Shown here piece after piece: positions 26,083 to 35,909 of a stretch of 64,000 nt of DNA; position 1 is the stretch's first letter; each line of letters starts with the position of its first letter. Under the pieces are notes generated by a model. The model searched no databases. It saw nothing but the letters and a program-made list of their open reading frames with translations, and was not told the origin of the DNA. The translations under genes and the position numbers were made by a program. Source of the stretch: DATARH01 sp963746885. Lineage in GTDB: Bacteria; Pseudomonadota; Alphaproteobacteria; ATCC43930; CGMCC-115725. The stretch is from positions 310,001-374,000 of the forward strand of contig CAVVDM010000013.1 of assembly GCA_963746885.1 (NCBI GenBank). The letters run 5' to 3'.

Positions 26083-27292
26083 TCAGAGCCAGGTGGTGTC
26101 GGCTTCGAGGCCCATCATGTATTGCCCGACCGTCTCGAAATTCGCCTGGCGGCCCTGCACCTGCTGCGCCACCGAATGGATGTCTCGGAAGCGCCGCTCG
26201 AACGGGTTCTCGTTGAAGATCGCCGTGGCGCCGGCCGCCTGGTAGAGCATGTCGACGACCTCAAGCGCGGTGTGGATCGCGAAGGTCGAGGCAAGGCGGA
26301 TCGTCATCCGCTCGTCGAGCGTGACGTGGCCGCGCGTCGCCACCGCCGCGGTGATGTCGTCGAGCGAGCCCAGCAGATAGCGCCGCGCCGATGCAGCCGC
26401 GCCTCGGCCTGCGCCACCTGCGACTGGATCACGTTGTTGTTGCGCATCGTCAGGCGCGCGCCGCGCGGGATCTTGTCGCGCGCCAGCTCGATGAAATGGG
26501 CCGAGCGTGCTGCGCGCGATGCCGAGCGCGACCCCGGCGAACCCGGCGGCATAGAGCGCCAGGCTGCTGAAGCGGTAGAGCAGCCGCGTCTTCGCCCTCC
26601 GGGGTCTCCCGGCGCGACAACACGTCGATCGAATAATCTTCGGGGACGAACAGATCGGTGACCGAATACTGGTCGCTGCCGGTGCCGCGCAGCCCGATCG
26701 TGTGCCAGATGTCGGTGAACTCGGTCGCGCTTTTCGGGAACAGCATCGTGCGCACCACCGGCGTGCCGTCAGCGTGCAGGCGCGGCCCGCCATCGGCCTC
26801 GATCACCGGCACATGGCAGCCGAGCCAGGTCGCATGATGGCTGCCGCTGGCGAAGCTCCAGCGCGCCGTGACGCGATAGCCGCCCGAGACGGCCCGCGCC
26901 TCGCCCGGCCCCGGCCCCCAGGCGAGGATGCCGCGCGGCCCGCCGAAGATGTCGCGCGCGGCCTCCGGCGCGAGATACGCCGCGGTCATCGAGCAGCCGG
27001 AGTTCTGGTTGACGCACCAGGCGGTGCTGGCGTCGCTCTTGGCGATCTCCTCGATGATCGGCACGTATTGCGCCGGCAGCAATTCGGCGCCGTCGAGCGA
27101 GCGCGGCAACAGCAGGCGAAAGAAGCCGCGCTCGACCAAGCTGTCGATGACACGGGCCGGCAGCTCGCGGTTTCTGTCGATCTCCGCATCCGCGGCGACC
27201 AGGTCGGGCGCGATTTCGCGCACTCGCGCCAGATAGACGCCGGCGTCTCTCGCCGCTATGTCAGCCTTCTGTTCGAAACCGCTGCCCGCCAT
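26083..27292 (-). CDS. Acyl-CoA dehydrogenase-fold flavoprotein (HpaB/DszC-like monooxygenase group), frameshifted
   Basis: About 402 aa after correction. The N-terminal two thirds are intact: 'IDSLVERGFFRLLLPRSLDG', 'IAKSDASTAWCVNQNSG', 'GGYRVTARWSFASGSHHATW' and 'GLRGTGSDQYSVTDLFVPED'. The W-SFASG-H and G-RGTGS-Y motifs are typical of flavin-dependent hydroxylases with this fold (FMNH2-using) rather than of true acyl-CoA dehydrogenases. Breaks near 26595 and 26505 each look like one extra base. A third near 26395 could be a deletion or a double insertion. The C-terminus is 'NPFERRFRDIHSVAQQVQGR' onward. It converges with the SDR gene. Confidence 0.8.
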
Positions 27293-27419
27293 GCCGCTCC
27301 CCAATCCCCGTCCAAGCCGTTACTCCATCGGGAAGATTGTCGCTTGTCAAGGCAACCGGGGCGCGCTAGAGGCACCGCGTTAACCTTGCCTTACCGGCTG
27401 CGCGTTACAATTGGCGTCG

Positions 27420-28583
27420 ATGGAAACGGTCTTTCCGCAGCGACCGGTCGGCGCGGCGCCGCCGCACGCCCGCGAACGCCTGGCGCCGATCAACGGGCTG
27501 CGCGGCGTCGCGATCGTCGGCGTTCTCTATTTCCACGTCGCCTCGGGCTTGTGGACGGTCGATCAGCTGCCGTTGTGGCTGGCGCCGCTGCTGACCAACA
27601 CCTGGACCGGCGTCGACCTGTTCTTCATCCTGTCCGGGTTCGTGCTGTTCCTGCCCCTTGTCGCGGACGAAGGGGCGATGGGCACGGTGTCCGACCGCGC
27701 GCGCTTCTACCGGCGGCGCGCGTTGCGTTTGCTGCCGCTGTTCTATGTCTCGGTTATCGTCCTATGGGCCATCGCAGCGCTGCGCGGGACGAGCGGCCTG
27801 GGCGAGCTGCTTTCGGTTGTCAGCTTCGATTTCGTCGTCGACGCGCGCAGCTTTTATCCCTCCTTTAACGGCCCGCTGTGGTCGATCGGGGTCGAGGTCG
27901 CGTTCAGCGCGGTGTTCCCGATGCTGGTCCTGGCGCGCCGCCGGTTCGGGATGGCGCCCCTGACGGGTTTCGTCCTCGCGTTTGCGTTCGCCGTCCGGCT
28001 CATCGGCTGCATCCGCAACCCGCCGGTGGCAGGGAACAACTTCAATATCGAATTCTTCCCGTGCCGGCTCGACGAATTCGTCCTCGGCATGATGGTGGCG
28101 CAGCTCTATGTAGAGCGGCGCCTGCCACGCCACGCCGGCTTCTGCCTGCTGGCCGGGGCACTCCTCGTGATCCTCGCTTGGACCGGCTTTGACCTGACGG
28201 CGCGGCACCTCCTGCCGATCCCGTTTCGTGCCGCGCTCAACGACGTGCTCGATGCCGGGTTGTGCCTGGTCGTGCTCGCCGCGCTGGTCCCCGGCACGCG
28301 GATTGCGGCAGCGCTGTCATGGCGGCCGCTGCAGCTGCTCGGCATGATGTGCTACAGTCTCTACATCTGGCATTGGCCGCTGCTGCGCTGGGTCATGCCC
28401 GATCGCGCGACCCTGCCGGGGAGCACGTTCGCCGCGGCCGTGGTGTGCTTTCTCGTGCTGACGCTGACCGTTGCCGCGCTCAGCTACCGCTTCATCGAGT
28501 TCGGGCAGCGGCGAGACTGGCGCCGGCTGTTCCTGATCGAGCCCGCAACCCACCCGGTGCCGCCCCGCCTGATCGCGCCGTGA
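27420..28583 (+). CDS. Acyltransferase 3 family membrane protein (OafA/YrhL-like)
   Basis: Multi-pass inner-membrane O-acyltransferase, about 387 aa. The opening 'INGLRGVAIVGVLYFHVASG' has the R and H of the family active site, followed by 'TGVDLFFILSGFVLFLPLV', 'RRRALRLLPLFYVSVIVLW' and 'NGPLWSIGVEVAFS'. Roughly ten hydrophobic helices are visible. Such enzymes acetylate or acylate surface polysaccharide sugars. The start is taken at ATG 27420; an in-frame TTG at 27411 is possible. It stands alone. Confidence 0.88.
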   Translation: METVFPQRPVGAAPPHARERLAPINGLRGVAIVGVLYFHVASGLWTVDQLPLWLAPLLTNTWTGVDLFFILSGFVLFLPLVADEGAMGTVSDRARFYRRRALRLLPLFYVSVIVLWAIAALRGTSGLGELLSVVSFDFVVDARSFYPSFNGPLWSIGVEVAFSAVFPMLVLARRRFGMAPLTGFVLAFAFAVRLIGCIRNPPVAGNNFNIEFFPCRLDEFVLGMMVAQLYVERRLPRHAGFCLLAGALLVILAWTGFDLTARHLLPIPFRAALNDVLDAGLCLVVLAALVPGTRIAAALSWRPLQLLGMMCYSLYIWHWPLLRWVMPDRATLPGSTFAAAVVCFLVLTLTVAALSYRFIEFGQRRDWRRLFLIEPATHPVPPRLIAP

Positions 28584-28608
28584 CGCGACCGCGGCGAGGC
28601 CGGGCGGA

Positions 28609-29265
28609 TCAGTCGCTGTCGCCGGGGCGGCCCACGCCGAGACTGCGCCCGATCACGGCATACAACGGCTGGCCGCCGCCCGGCGGCGTGCGGTCGAGGC
28701 AGCGGACATCCGCCCAGTTGCCGGCGGCGGCGAAATGCTGTGCGACCAGACACAGCTGGCCCGTCTCGTCATGCAGACACCAGCAGGCGATTGCCTTGGT
28801 GGCAAGGCAGCGGTTGGAGAAGGTGACGATCAGCGGCGCCCCCGGCCGCAGCACGCGGGCAATCTCGCGGAACACCTCGGCCGGGCGAGCCAGATTTTGC
28901 ACGGCGGCGCAGATCGTTGCGCCGTCGAACGCGCCGGTCGCGAACGGCAGGACCGGGTTGGCGTTGAGATCCTGCACCCGCCACTCGTCGAGGAACGGGT
29001 TTTCCTGCAGCGCATGCCCGTCGACGCCGATGCCGACGACGTGGCGGAACGGCGCTTCGGGCGGCAGATGCGATACCCACCCCGACAGCACGTCGAGGAT
29101 CGCCCCGCCGGGCGGCAATATCTCGCGATAGAGATCGGTGACGGCGGCAATCGCGGCGCCGTCGATGTGCGCGAACAGCTCTTGCTCTGCCGCGCCGGAG
29201 CGAAACACGGGATCCGCCGCCGCGGCGGCGGTCTGAAGCAGCGCCCTGGTCCCGTCTTCAATCAT
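28609..29265 (-). CDS. SAM-dependent methyltransferase
   Basis: Class I methyltransferase-like protein, 218 aa. The SAM-binding motif is degenerate: 'PPGGAILDVLSGWVSHLPP' in place of the usual D.G.G.G. 'VVGIGVDGHALQENPFLDEW', 'RVQDLNANPVLPFATGAFDG' and 'ARPAEVFREIARVLRPGAPL' fit the ubiE-like group. The substrate is unknown. It converges with the acyltransferase and is transcribed after alanine dehydrogenase with a 92-bp gap. Confidence 0.8.
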   Translation of the reverse strand: MIEDGTRALLQTAAAAADPVFRSGAAEQELFAHIDGAAIAAVTDLYREILPPGGAILDVLSGWVSHLPPEAPFRHVVGIGVDGHALQENPFLDEWRVQDLNANPVLPFATGAFDGATICAAVQNLARPAEVFREIARVLRPGAPLIVTFSNRCLATKAIACWCLHDETGQLCLVAQHFAAAGNWADVRCLDRTPPGGGQPLYAVIGRSLGVGRPGDSD

Positions 29266-29357
29266 CTCGGGTCAGATGGGGACCGCCGCGGAGCCCCTCA
29301 AGCCCGCGGCAAGCCAAAGATTTGCAGACTGTTGCATGTGTTTTGCGGGCCGCACCC

Positions 29358-30476
29358 TCAATCGGTCACAGCGCGCTCGGCCGTCGTCAGCGGCAGGCCG
29401 AGATCATGCGCAACCGCGGGATGGGTCAACAGGCCGCGGCAGGTGTTGAGCCCCTTGCGCAGGTGGGGATCGTCGGACAATGCCCGGCGCCAGCCGCGAT
29501 CGGCGATCGCCAGGACAAACGGCAGGGTGGCGTTGTTGAGCGCCACCGCCGAGGTGCGGGCAACCGCGCCTGGCATATTGGTGACGCAGTAATGCACGAC
29601 CCCCTCGTCGATAAAAGTCGGCTGCGCGTGGGTGGTCGGCCGGCTGGTCTCGACGCAGCCGCCCTGGTCGATCGAGATGTCGACGATGACCGAGCCGGGC
29701 TTCATCGCGCGCACCAACTGGCGGCTGACCAGCTTTGGCGCTGCCGCGCCCGCCACCAGCACCGCACCGATCACCAGGTCGGCGGCGGCAACCTCGCGCT
29801 CGATTGTCTCGACCGTCGAGAACAGCGTATGGAGCTGTGAGCCGAATTGCAGGTCGAGCTCGTAAAGCCGCGGCAATGAGCGGTCGATCACCGTGACATA
29901 GGCCTCCATGCCCATCGCGACGCGCGCCGCGTTGGTGCCCGAGACACCGCCGCCGAGGATCACCACCTTGGCCGCCGCGACGCCCGGCACCCCACCGAGC
30001 AGGATACCCATGCCGCCCTGCTCTTTTTCGAGGCAATGGGCGCCGACCTGCACCGACATGCGGCCCGCCACCTCGCTCATCGGCGCGAGCAGCGGCAGGC
30101 CGCCGTTTTTGTCGGTCACGGTCTCGTAGGCGATCGCCACCGCGCCGGAGTGCAACAGCCCTTCGGTGAGTGACCTGTCGGCCGCGAGGTGGAGATAGGT
30201 GAAGAGGATCTGGTCCTCGCGCAGCGCGCGGATTTCCTGCGGCTGCGGCTCCTTGACCTTGACGATCAGCTCGGCGGCGGCGAACACGTCGGCCGCCCGC
30301 ATCAGGATCTCGGCGCCGGCATTCTCGTAGGCGGCATCGTCAAAGCCGACCCCCGCCCCGGCGCCGCTCTCGACCACCACCTTGTGGCTGTGATGAATCA
30401 GCTCGCGCACGCTGCCGGGAACCAGGCCGACGCGGTATTCGTGGGTCTTCACCTCTTTCGGAACGCCGATCAGCAT
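29358..30476 (-). CDS. ald: Alanine dehydrogenase
   Basis: Reversible NAD-dependent deamination of L-alanine to pyruvate, 372 aa (family about 371). It opens 'MLIGVPKEVKTHEYRVGLVP'. The substrate-binding Lys lies in 'ELIVKVKEPQPQE' and the catalytic His in 'LFTYLHLAADRSLTE'. The NAD site is 'VVILGGGVSGTNAARVAMGM', and 'HYCVTNMPGAVARTSAVALN' is near the C-terminus. ATG 30476 is chosen by family length. Intact. Confidence 0.95.
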   Translation of the reverse strand: MLIGVPKEVKTHEYRVGLVPGSVRELIHHSHKVVVESGAGAGVGFDDAAYENAGAEILMRAADVFAAAELIVKVKEPQPQEIRALREDQILFTYLHLAADRSLTEGLLHSGAVAIAYETVTDKNGGLPLLAPMSEVAGRMSVQVGAHCLEKEQGGMGILLGGVPGVAAAKVVILGGGVSGTNAARVAMGMEAYVTVIDRSLPRLYELDLQFGSQLHTLFSTVETIEREVAAADLVIGAVLVAGAAAPKLVSRQLVRAMKPGSVIVDISIDQGGCVETSRPTTHAQPTFIDEGVVHYCVTNMPGAVARTSAVALNNATLPFVLAIADRGWRRALSDDPHLRKGLNTCRGLLTHPAVAHDLGLPLTTAERAVTD

Positions 30477-30520
30477 CGCCGTCACCCTTGCCCGGATCGC
30501 GGTCTTATAGTCCGCCGGCG

Positions 30521-31324
30521 TCAGCCGAGGGAAGCCGCCAGCGCGTCGAGGGTCTGCGCGAGGCGGGCAAGATCGGCCTCGGTGGAGAGGCGGTGGTCGC
30601 CGTCCTTGACGAGAGTTACGGCGACGTCGCGGCTGGTCAGGCGCTCGGCGAGACGCAGGCTGAGCTGCCACGGCACCGATGCGTCGCCGAGGCCGTGCAG
30701 CAACCGCACCGGCACGTCCAGCCCGATCGGCCCGCCCAGCACAAGTTGGCGCCGGCCGTCCTCGATCAGCACGCTGGTATAGAGGTAGCCGGCCGGGTCG
30801 AAATCCGAGGGCAGGACCACCCTGCCCCGCCGCGCGATTTCATCGCGCTGCGCCGCGGAGAGGCGCGGCCACAGCAGCTCTTGCGTGAAATCGGGCGCGC
30901 CGGCGATGCCGACGAGCGCGGCAATCCGCTCGGGCCGCGCCAGCGCCGCCAGCAGCATAATCCAGCCGCCCATGCTGGAGCCGACGAGGATCTGCGGGCC
31001 CTGCGTTAACGAATTGATAACCGCAATTGCGTCATCGCGCCAGCGGCCGATCGTACCCTGGGCGAAATCACCGCTTGACGCACCGTGCGCGAAATAGTCG
31101 AAGCGCACGTAGGCATGCCCGCGCTGGCGGCAATAATCATCCAAAAACAAGGCTTTGGTGCCGGTCATGTCGGACCGGAAGCCGCCGAGGAAGACAATCC
31201 CGGGCGGGCCGCCGTCGCGCCGGTGGTAGGCAATTGTGGCGCCGTCGGGGCGTGGTAGAATCTGCGGGCTCTGGCCGGCTGGAGAGGCAGGCGCCGCAGC
31301 GGCGCGGTCGGGAGCGGACATCAA
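30521..31324 (-). CDS. Alpha/beta hydrolase (ABHD10-like)
   Basis: Serine hydrolase fold, 267 aa. The nucleophile elbow is 'ILVGSSMGGWIMLL', the acid is in 'LLHGLGDASVPWQ', and the histidine is in 'LVKDGDHRLSTE'. 'FLGGFRSDMTGTKALFLDDY' and 'FDYFAHGASSG' match the ABHD10/depalmitoylase-like group. The natural substrate is unknown. It is 44 bp upstream of alanine dehydrogenase on the same strand and divergent from the glycosyltransferase, with only 17 bp between starts. Confidence 0.85.
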   Translation of the reverse strand: MMSAPDRAAAAPASPAGQSPQILPRPDGATIAYHRRDGGPPGIVFLGGFRSDMTGTKALFLDDYCRQRGHAYVRFDYFAHGASSGDFAQGTIGRWRDDAIAVINSLTQGPQILVGSSMGGWIMLLAALARPERIAALVGIAGAPDFTQELLWPRLSAAQRDEIARRGRVVLPSDFDPAGYLYTSVLIEDGRRQLVLGGPIGLDVPVRLLHGLGDASVPWQLSLRLAERLTSRDVAVTLVKDGDHRLSTEADLARLAQTLDALAASLG

Positions 31325-31341
31325 GGCGTTGCAGCAACCGA

Positions 31342-32562
31342 ATGGGTATTCACGATAGCATCGCCACCGCAGCGAAAGAAGGCCGTCCGCCGGCCGTCTT
31401 GCAGGTCGTCCCGAGCCTCGTTTCGGGTGGGGTCGAGCGCGGCACGGTCGATCTTGCCGGCGCGCTTGTCGCGGCGGGGTGGGTCGCTTACGTCGCCTCG
31501 TCCGGCGGCCCGATGGTGCACCAGCTCACGCGCGTCGGGGCGCATCACCTGACCTTGCCGCTTGCCTCGAAGAACCCATTGGTCATGCGCCGCAATGTCG
31601 GGGCACTGATCGACATCATCCGCCGCCACAAGATCGACATCGTGCACGCCCGCAGCCGCGCCCCGGCATGGAGCGCCTGGTCGGCGGCACGCGCCACGCG
31701 GCGGCATTTCGTCACGACCTTCCACAACGCCTACGACATCGAGCTGCCGCTGAAGCGCTGGTACAACTCGGTCATGGCGAAGGGCGAGCGGGTCATCGCG
31801 ATCTCGCAGTTCGTCGGCGAACACGCGGCGCAGGTCTATGGGGTCGGCCCGGACCGGCTGCGCGTCATCCCGCGCGGCGTCGACCTCGGCGCCTTCGCGC
31901 CGCAGCGGGTCGGCGGCGAGCGCGTCGCCGCCTTGGCCCGGCAATGGCGGGTGCCCGAGGATGTCCGGGTTGTGATGCTGCCCGGCCGGCTGACCCGCTG
32001 GAAGGGCGGGCTCGATTTCATCGAGGCGATCGCCCGGCTAGGCCGGCGCGATCTGTGCTGCGTGCTGGTCGGGACCGAGCAGCGGCCCGGCTTCCGCCGC
32101 GAGCTCGAAGCGGCGATCGAGCGGCTCGACCTGATCGGCATGTTTCGCATCATCGAGGGCTGCAACGACATGCCGGCAGCCTATGCGCTGTCGGATGTCG
32201 TGGTCTCCGCCTCCACCGACCCGGAGGGCTTCGGGCGGGTCATTGTCGAGGCGCAGGCGATGGGCAAGCCGGTGGTCGCGACCGATCACGGCGGCGCTAG
32301 AGAGACGATCCTTCCGGGGATCAGCGGCTGGCTCACCCCACCGGGCGATATCACGGCTCTGACTGCCGCGATCGGCGAGGCGCTGGCGCTCGACCGGGCC
32401 GAGCGCGCCGCCTTCGCGGGGCGCGCGATCGCGCACGTCGCTTCGGGTTACACGCGCGAGGCGATGTGCGCGCGAACGATCGACCTCTACGAGGAACTGC
32501 TGTTCCCCGAGCCCGCCGCCGTTCCCGTCAGCGAGCGCGAGGCAATGGCGGTGGTCGCGTAG
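31342..32562 (+). CDS. Glycosyltransferase family 4 protein
   Basis: GT-B fold retaining glycosyltransferase, 406 aa. The N-terminal domain starts 'VLQVVPSLVSGGVERGTVD' with 'HKIDIVHARSRAPAWSAWS'. The C-terminal domain has 'VVMLPGRLTRWKGGLDFIEA' and the nucleotide-sugar motif EX7E in 'EGFGRVIVEAQAMGKPVVA'. It probably acts in lipopolysaccharide or exopolysaccharide synthesis. The ATG at 31342 is used because upstream in-frame sequence overlaps the divergent hydrolase gene. Confidence 0.9.
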   Translation: MGIHDSIATAAKEGRPPAVLQVVPSLVSGGVERGTVDLAGALVAAGWVAYVASSGGPMVHQLTRVGAHHLTLPLASKNPLVMRRNVGALIDIIRRHKIDIVHARSRAPAWSAWSAARATRRHFVTTFHNAYDIELPLKRWYNSVMAKGERVIAISQFVGEHAAQVYGVGPDRLRVIPRGVDLGAFAPQRVGGERVAALARQWRVPEDVRVVMLPGRLTRWKGGLDFIEAIARLGRRDLCCVLVGTEQRPGFRRELEAAIERLDLIGMFRIIEGCNDMPAAYALSDVVVSASTDPEGFGRVIVEAQAMGKPVVATDHGGARETILPGISGWLTPPGDITALTAAIGEALALDRAERAAFAGRAIAHVASGYTREAMCARTIDLYEELLFPEPAAVPVSEREAMAVVA

Positions 32563-32577
32563 GCGCCGCGCGCCCCG

Positions 32578-33627
32578 CTAATGAAACTGCGGCTTTACTT
32601 CCTCGCACAATAGCTTGAGCGCATTGAGCACCCGGGGCTGCGGGATCTTGCCGCCGCAATTCAGTTCGGCGAGGATGCCGTCGAGGCCGATCTCGTCCTG
32701 GACCTCGCGCAGGCGTGCGGCGAAACCGTGCGGCTCGTCGATCAGCACCTGGGTCGCCAGCGCTTCCTCGTAGGTCAACGCCTCGAGCCGCTCGACCCGG
32801 CGCAGCCGCTGCACCGCGACCTCGCCGCCGGCACGCCGCGCCGAGTCGCGCCCCAGTTCGGCCTGATAGGCGAAAAAGCTCATCAGGCTCTCTTTCGCCT
32901 CGGCGCGGGCGCGCTCGCGGGTCTCGGCGAGGTAGGCCGGGACGCGCAGAAACACCTTGCCGTGCCCGGGGTGCCCCGCCGCCGTGTAGGCCGCGCGATA
33001 GGATTTGATGCTCTCGGCCAATTGCGTGAACGGCCCCTGGCGCACCGCGACAAAGATCGGCAGGCCGAGCCGGCCGATCTGCGGAAAGGTCTCCGGCGTG
33101 GCTGCCGCCATGCGCATCTCGGGATAGGGTTTCTGCCACGGCTTCGGCGTCACCGCGACATTCTTGAACGAGAAATACTTGCCCTCGTGCGAAAAACTCG
33201 GCTCGGTCCACGCCTGCTTGAGAATGTCCAGCGTCTCGGCGAAGCGCTCGCGGCTCTCGTCGTAGGAGATGCCGTAATCCTCGTAGGTGCGCACGACGCC
33301 GCTGCGGCCGATGCCGTAAATGAGCCTGCCGTGGCTGATCTGGTCGATGGTCGCCGCCTCCTCGGCGAGGCGAAGCGGATGCGACAGCGGCAACACCTGC
33401 ACCGCGAGGCCGATCCGAATCGTGCTGGTGCGGGCGGCGATCGCGCTCGCCACCATCATCGGCGACGACATCACCGAGCGCTCGGGCGCGCCGTGCAGTT
33501 CCGCCAGCCAAACGGCGTCGAGGCCGACCCGCTCGGCCGCCTCGCATTCCGCCAATGCCTGATCGAAGGCGGCGCTCTCGGCGCCGCTTGCGACCGGCGG
33601 AAATTCCATGAAACTGCCAAATTCCAT
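32578..33627 (-). CDS. LLM class flavin-dependent oxidoreductase
   Basis: Luciferase-like (bacterial alkanal monooxygenase fold) protein, 349 aa. It begins 'MEFGSFMEFPPVASGAE'. The motifs 'AERVGLDAVWLAELHGAPE', 'STIRIGLAVQVLPLSHPLRL', 'ISHGRLIYGIGRSGVVRTYE' and 'SRERFAETLDILKQAW' are typical. It uses reduced flavin to oxidise an unknown small molecule. The ATG at 33627 has a family-like N-terminus; 14 further in-frame codons upstream are unsupported. It converges with the glycosyltransferase. Confidence 0.88.
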   Translation of the reverse strand: MEFGSFMEFPPVASGAESAAFDQALAECEAAERVGLDAVWLAELHGAPERSVMSSPMMVASAIAARTSTIRIGLAVQVLPLSHPLRLAEEAATIDQISHGRLIYGIGRSGVVRTYEDYGISYDESRERFAETLDILKQAWTEPSFSHEGKYFSFKNVAVTPKPWQKPYPEMRMAAATPETFPQIGRLGLPIFVAVRQGPFTQLAESIKSYRAAYTAAGHPGHGKVFLRVPAYLAETRERARAEAKESLMSFFAYQAELGRDSARRAGGEVAVQRLRRVERLEALTYEEALATQVLIDEPHGFAARLREVQDEIGLDGILAELNCGGKIPQPRVLNALKLLCEEVKPQFH

Positions 33628-33814
33628 GACCAGAGTCCCCTGCGGTAACGCGCCATCATCGGGGCGCACAGCCGGCGACGCAAGCGAACTATGCCGCCGG
33701 CAGACCTGACCCGCGGCCGGGGATGACGGCGGCGGCAGGGGCCTATAACAAACGATACAGGTGCGTTTCGCTTATTCTCACTGGCGATCACATCGCGCTC
33801 GAAGGAGGTCTCAG

Positions 33815-34108
33815 ATGCAGTGGAATCGGATGCAGTGGAAAGCGACAGCCATGGCGGTTGCGCTGGCCGCGGCGACCGTGGCGGTCCCGCTTTCGTCCGC
33901 CCAGGCGTACTGGCGCCGTGGTCCGATATTTTGGCCGTTCGCCGCTGGCGCCGCCATCGTCGGCACCGCCGCGGCCATTGCCACCCTGCCGCTGCGGGCG
34001 GTCGCCGGCCCCTATCCCTATCCGCCGGCCTATTACTACCCGCCCGCGCCGTATTACTACGCGCCCCGTTATTCTTACGGGCCGGCGCCATACGGTCCCG
34101 GCTATTAG
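33815..34108 (+). CDS. Small exported Tyr/Pro-rich protein
   Basis: A 97-residue precursor with a clear signal peptide ('MAVALAAATVAVPLSSAQA'). A short hydrophobic segment follows ('FWPFAAGAAIVGTAAAIATL'), then a tail of Tyr, Pro and Gly ('PAYYYPPAPYYYAPRYSYGP'). A GAAGGAGG ribosome site lies about 6 bp before the ATG. Proteins of this make-up are common but uncharacterised in Rhizobiales-type genomes. Function unknown. Confidence 0.75.
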   Translation: MQWNRMQWKATAMAVALAAATVAVPLSSAQAYWRRGPIFWPFAAGAAIVGTAAAIATLPLRAVAGPYPYPPAYYYPPAPYYYAPRYSYGPAPYGPGY

Positions 34109-34216
34109 GTCCGCCGCAGCGCCGGCCGCCGCGTAGCACTGGCGCAGCGGGCGGCGGCGCCGCTACAATCGCCCATTCCACCCAGCCCCGCGGGGCAATA
34201 AGGAGGAGGCGGCGCG

Positions 34217-34567
34217 ATGCGGATCCACAATCTCTACACCGACAATAGCGGCCAGTCGCATTTCCGCGACATCGAGGTCGAATGGGTCGAGGAAGGCCGA
34301 GCCGGCAAGCTGTCGAAACGGCTGCCGGCGACCGGCATCATCTTCCGCGAGGTCCAGCCGGCCTACGACCTCGACTGGCACCCGGCGCCGCGCCGGCAAT
34401 ACATCATCAACCTCGACGCCGGCGTGCAGATCACCGCGAGCGACGGCGAAGCGCGCATCATCGGCGCCGGCGAGGTGATCCTCGTCGAAGACACCACCGG
34501 CAAGGGCCATCTGTCCAAGGCGGTCGAAGGCAAGATCCGCAACTGTATCTTCGTCCCAGTGGAATAA
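34217..34567 (+). CDS. Small cupin-like protein
   Basis: A 116-residue single-domain cupin. It opens MRIHNLYTDNSGQSHFRDIE and contains 'YDLDWHPAPRRQYIINLDAG', the region of metal-binding His, and 'ARIIGAGEVILVEDTTGKGH', the second cupin motif. It lies 28 bp upstream of the amidohydrolase with a GGAGGAGG ribosome site, so the two are probably one operon. Cupin and amidohydrolase pairs of this kind recur in soil alphaproteobacteria, but the substrate is unknown. Confidence 0.8.
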   Translation: MRIHNLYTDNSGQSHFRDIEVEWVEEGRAGKLSKRLPATGIIFREVQPAYDLDWHPAPRRQYIINLDAGVQITASDGEARIIGAGEVILVEDTTGKGHLSKAVEGKIRNCIFVPVE

Positions 34568-34595
34568 CGCGATTTTCGATGATGGGAGGAAACAC

Positions 34596-35837
34596 ATGGC
34601 ACGCGACGGCTATCTGATCCTCGACAGCGATCTCCACATGATGGAGCCCGGCGATCTGTGGGCGCGCTATCTCGACGAGCCCTGGCGAGCGAACCCGCCG
34701 CGCTTTTTCGGCGGCCAGCAGCAGCAGCTCGCCGAGAGCAAGGAAGACAAGGCCAACACCGATTCGATCATGGGCATGGAGGTGCAGGGGCTCGCGATCC
34801 CGGCGCACAACATGCAGCAGGGCGCGACGGTGTCGAGCCGCGAGTTGCGCCGCCGCAGCCGCGCCCGGCACCCGCATTTCAACGTCGCCCGGGCGCGCGG
34901 CTATCGATGCGCCCTCGACCCTGACCGCGATGGACATCGAGGGGATCGACGTCGCGGTCATGTACGGCACGCGCGGCCGGCAGATCCTGTGCCACGACGA
35001 TCTCGCGCCCGACTACGCCGCCGCCCTGGCGCGCGCCTACAACAACTGGGCCGCCGATTACTGCAAGACCGACCCGACGCGGCTCAAATTCGCCGCGCAG
35101 ATCGCGATGCACGATATCGGCCTGGCGGTCGCCGAGGCGCGCCGCTGCGTCAAGGAATTGGGCGCGGTCGCGGTCATCGGCACGCCCAACCCGGTCAACG
35201 GCCAGCATCTGCACGACGATGCCGTCGAGCCGCTGTGGGACGCGCTCGAAGAGCTCAACGTGCCGATCGGCTTCCACCCGACCGGCAACACCGCGCTGAA
35301 GGACGATGCCGGGCGGCGCTATGTCGGGCACGCCAATTTCCACCCGATCGCGCATGCGATCCGCAATCCCGGTCGAGCTGATGGGCGCGATCGCCAGCCT
35401 GACCACCGGCGGCGTCATGGAGCGCCACCCGAAGCTGCGCGCCGCCTTTCTCGAAGGCACCGCGGGCTGGCTGCCGTGGTGGCTGTGGCGGCTCGACGAC
35501 CAGTGGGAGAAATTCGGGCCGGGCTGCGAGCGCCCGCTGTCGATGCTGCCGAGCGAATATTTCCGGCGGCAATGCTACATCGCGCTCGATGTCGACGAGG
35601 AGCCGGCGGTGCACGCGGTCAACGACATGGGCGCGCGAGTATTTCGTCGTGTCGAGCGACTACCCGCACTCGGACGGCGCCTTCCCGGAGGCGATCTCGC
35701 AGTTCCTCGGCCTGGCATTCGACGCCGAGCAGCGCAAAAAGATCCTGTGGGACAATTGCGCCCGGCTCTACGGCATCCCGACCCCCGCCGGCTCGCTGAC
35801 CCAGCCGGCGCCGCAGCAGGGAACCGCCGCGGAGTAA
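34596..35837 (+). CDS. Amidohydrolase family protein (ACMSD-like TIM barrel), three apparent frameshifts
   Basis: Metal-dependent hydrolase or decarboxylase of about 412 aa. It starts 'GYLILDSDLHMMEPGDLWAR' (N-terminal metal motif DxH). After a frame change near 34903 it continues 'MDIEGIDVAVMYGTRGRQIL' and 'NVPIGFHPTGNTALKDDAG'. After another near 35372 comes 'GAIASLTTGGVMERHPKLRA'. After a third near 35637 comes 'EYFVVSSDYPHSDGAFPEAI', with the last metal Asp. Each break is one extra base, and the length minus three is 413 codons. All metal residues survive, so sequence error is favoured. The substrate is unknown. Confidence 0.85.
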
Positions 35838-35851
35838 CGGCGACCCGACCG

Positions 35852-35909
35852 GGATTACCGGCGCGGCTAAGCAATCTCGTCGAGATTGTTTCGCTGCGTC
35901 GGTAATTCC
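35852..35909 (+). repeat. Long, nearly perfect hairpin (possible 3' UTR structure/terminator)
   Basis: Centred on 35880, the arms 35852-35879 and 35881-35908 pair almost throughout. GATTACCG pairs with CGGTAATT outside and CAATCTCG with CGAGATTG inside, with one mismatch (T35868/C35892). Three positions are G-T pairs that form G-U in a plus-strand transcript but C-A mismatches on the other strand. It begins 14 bp after the amidohydrolase stop. There is no strong U tract, so intrinsic termination is uncertain. Confidence 0.65.
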
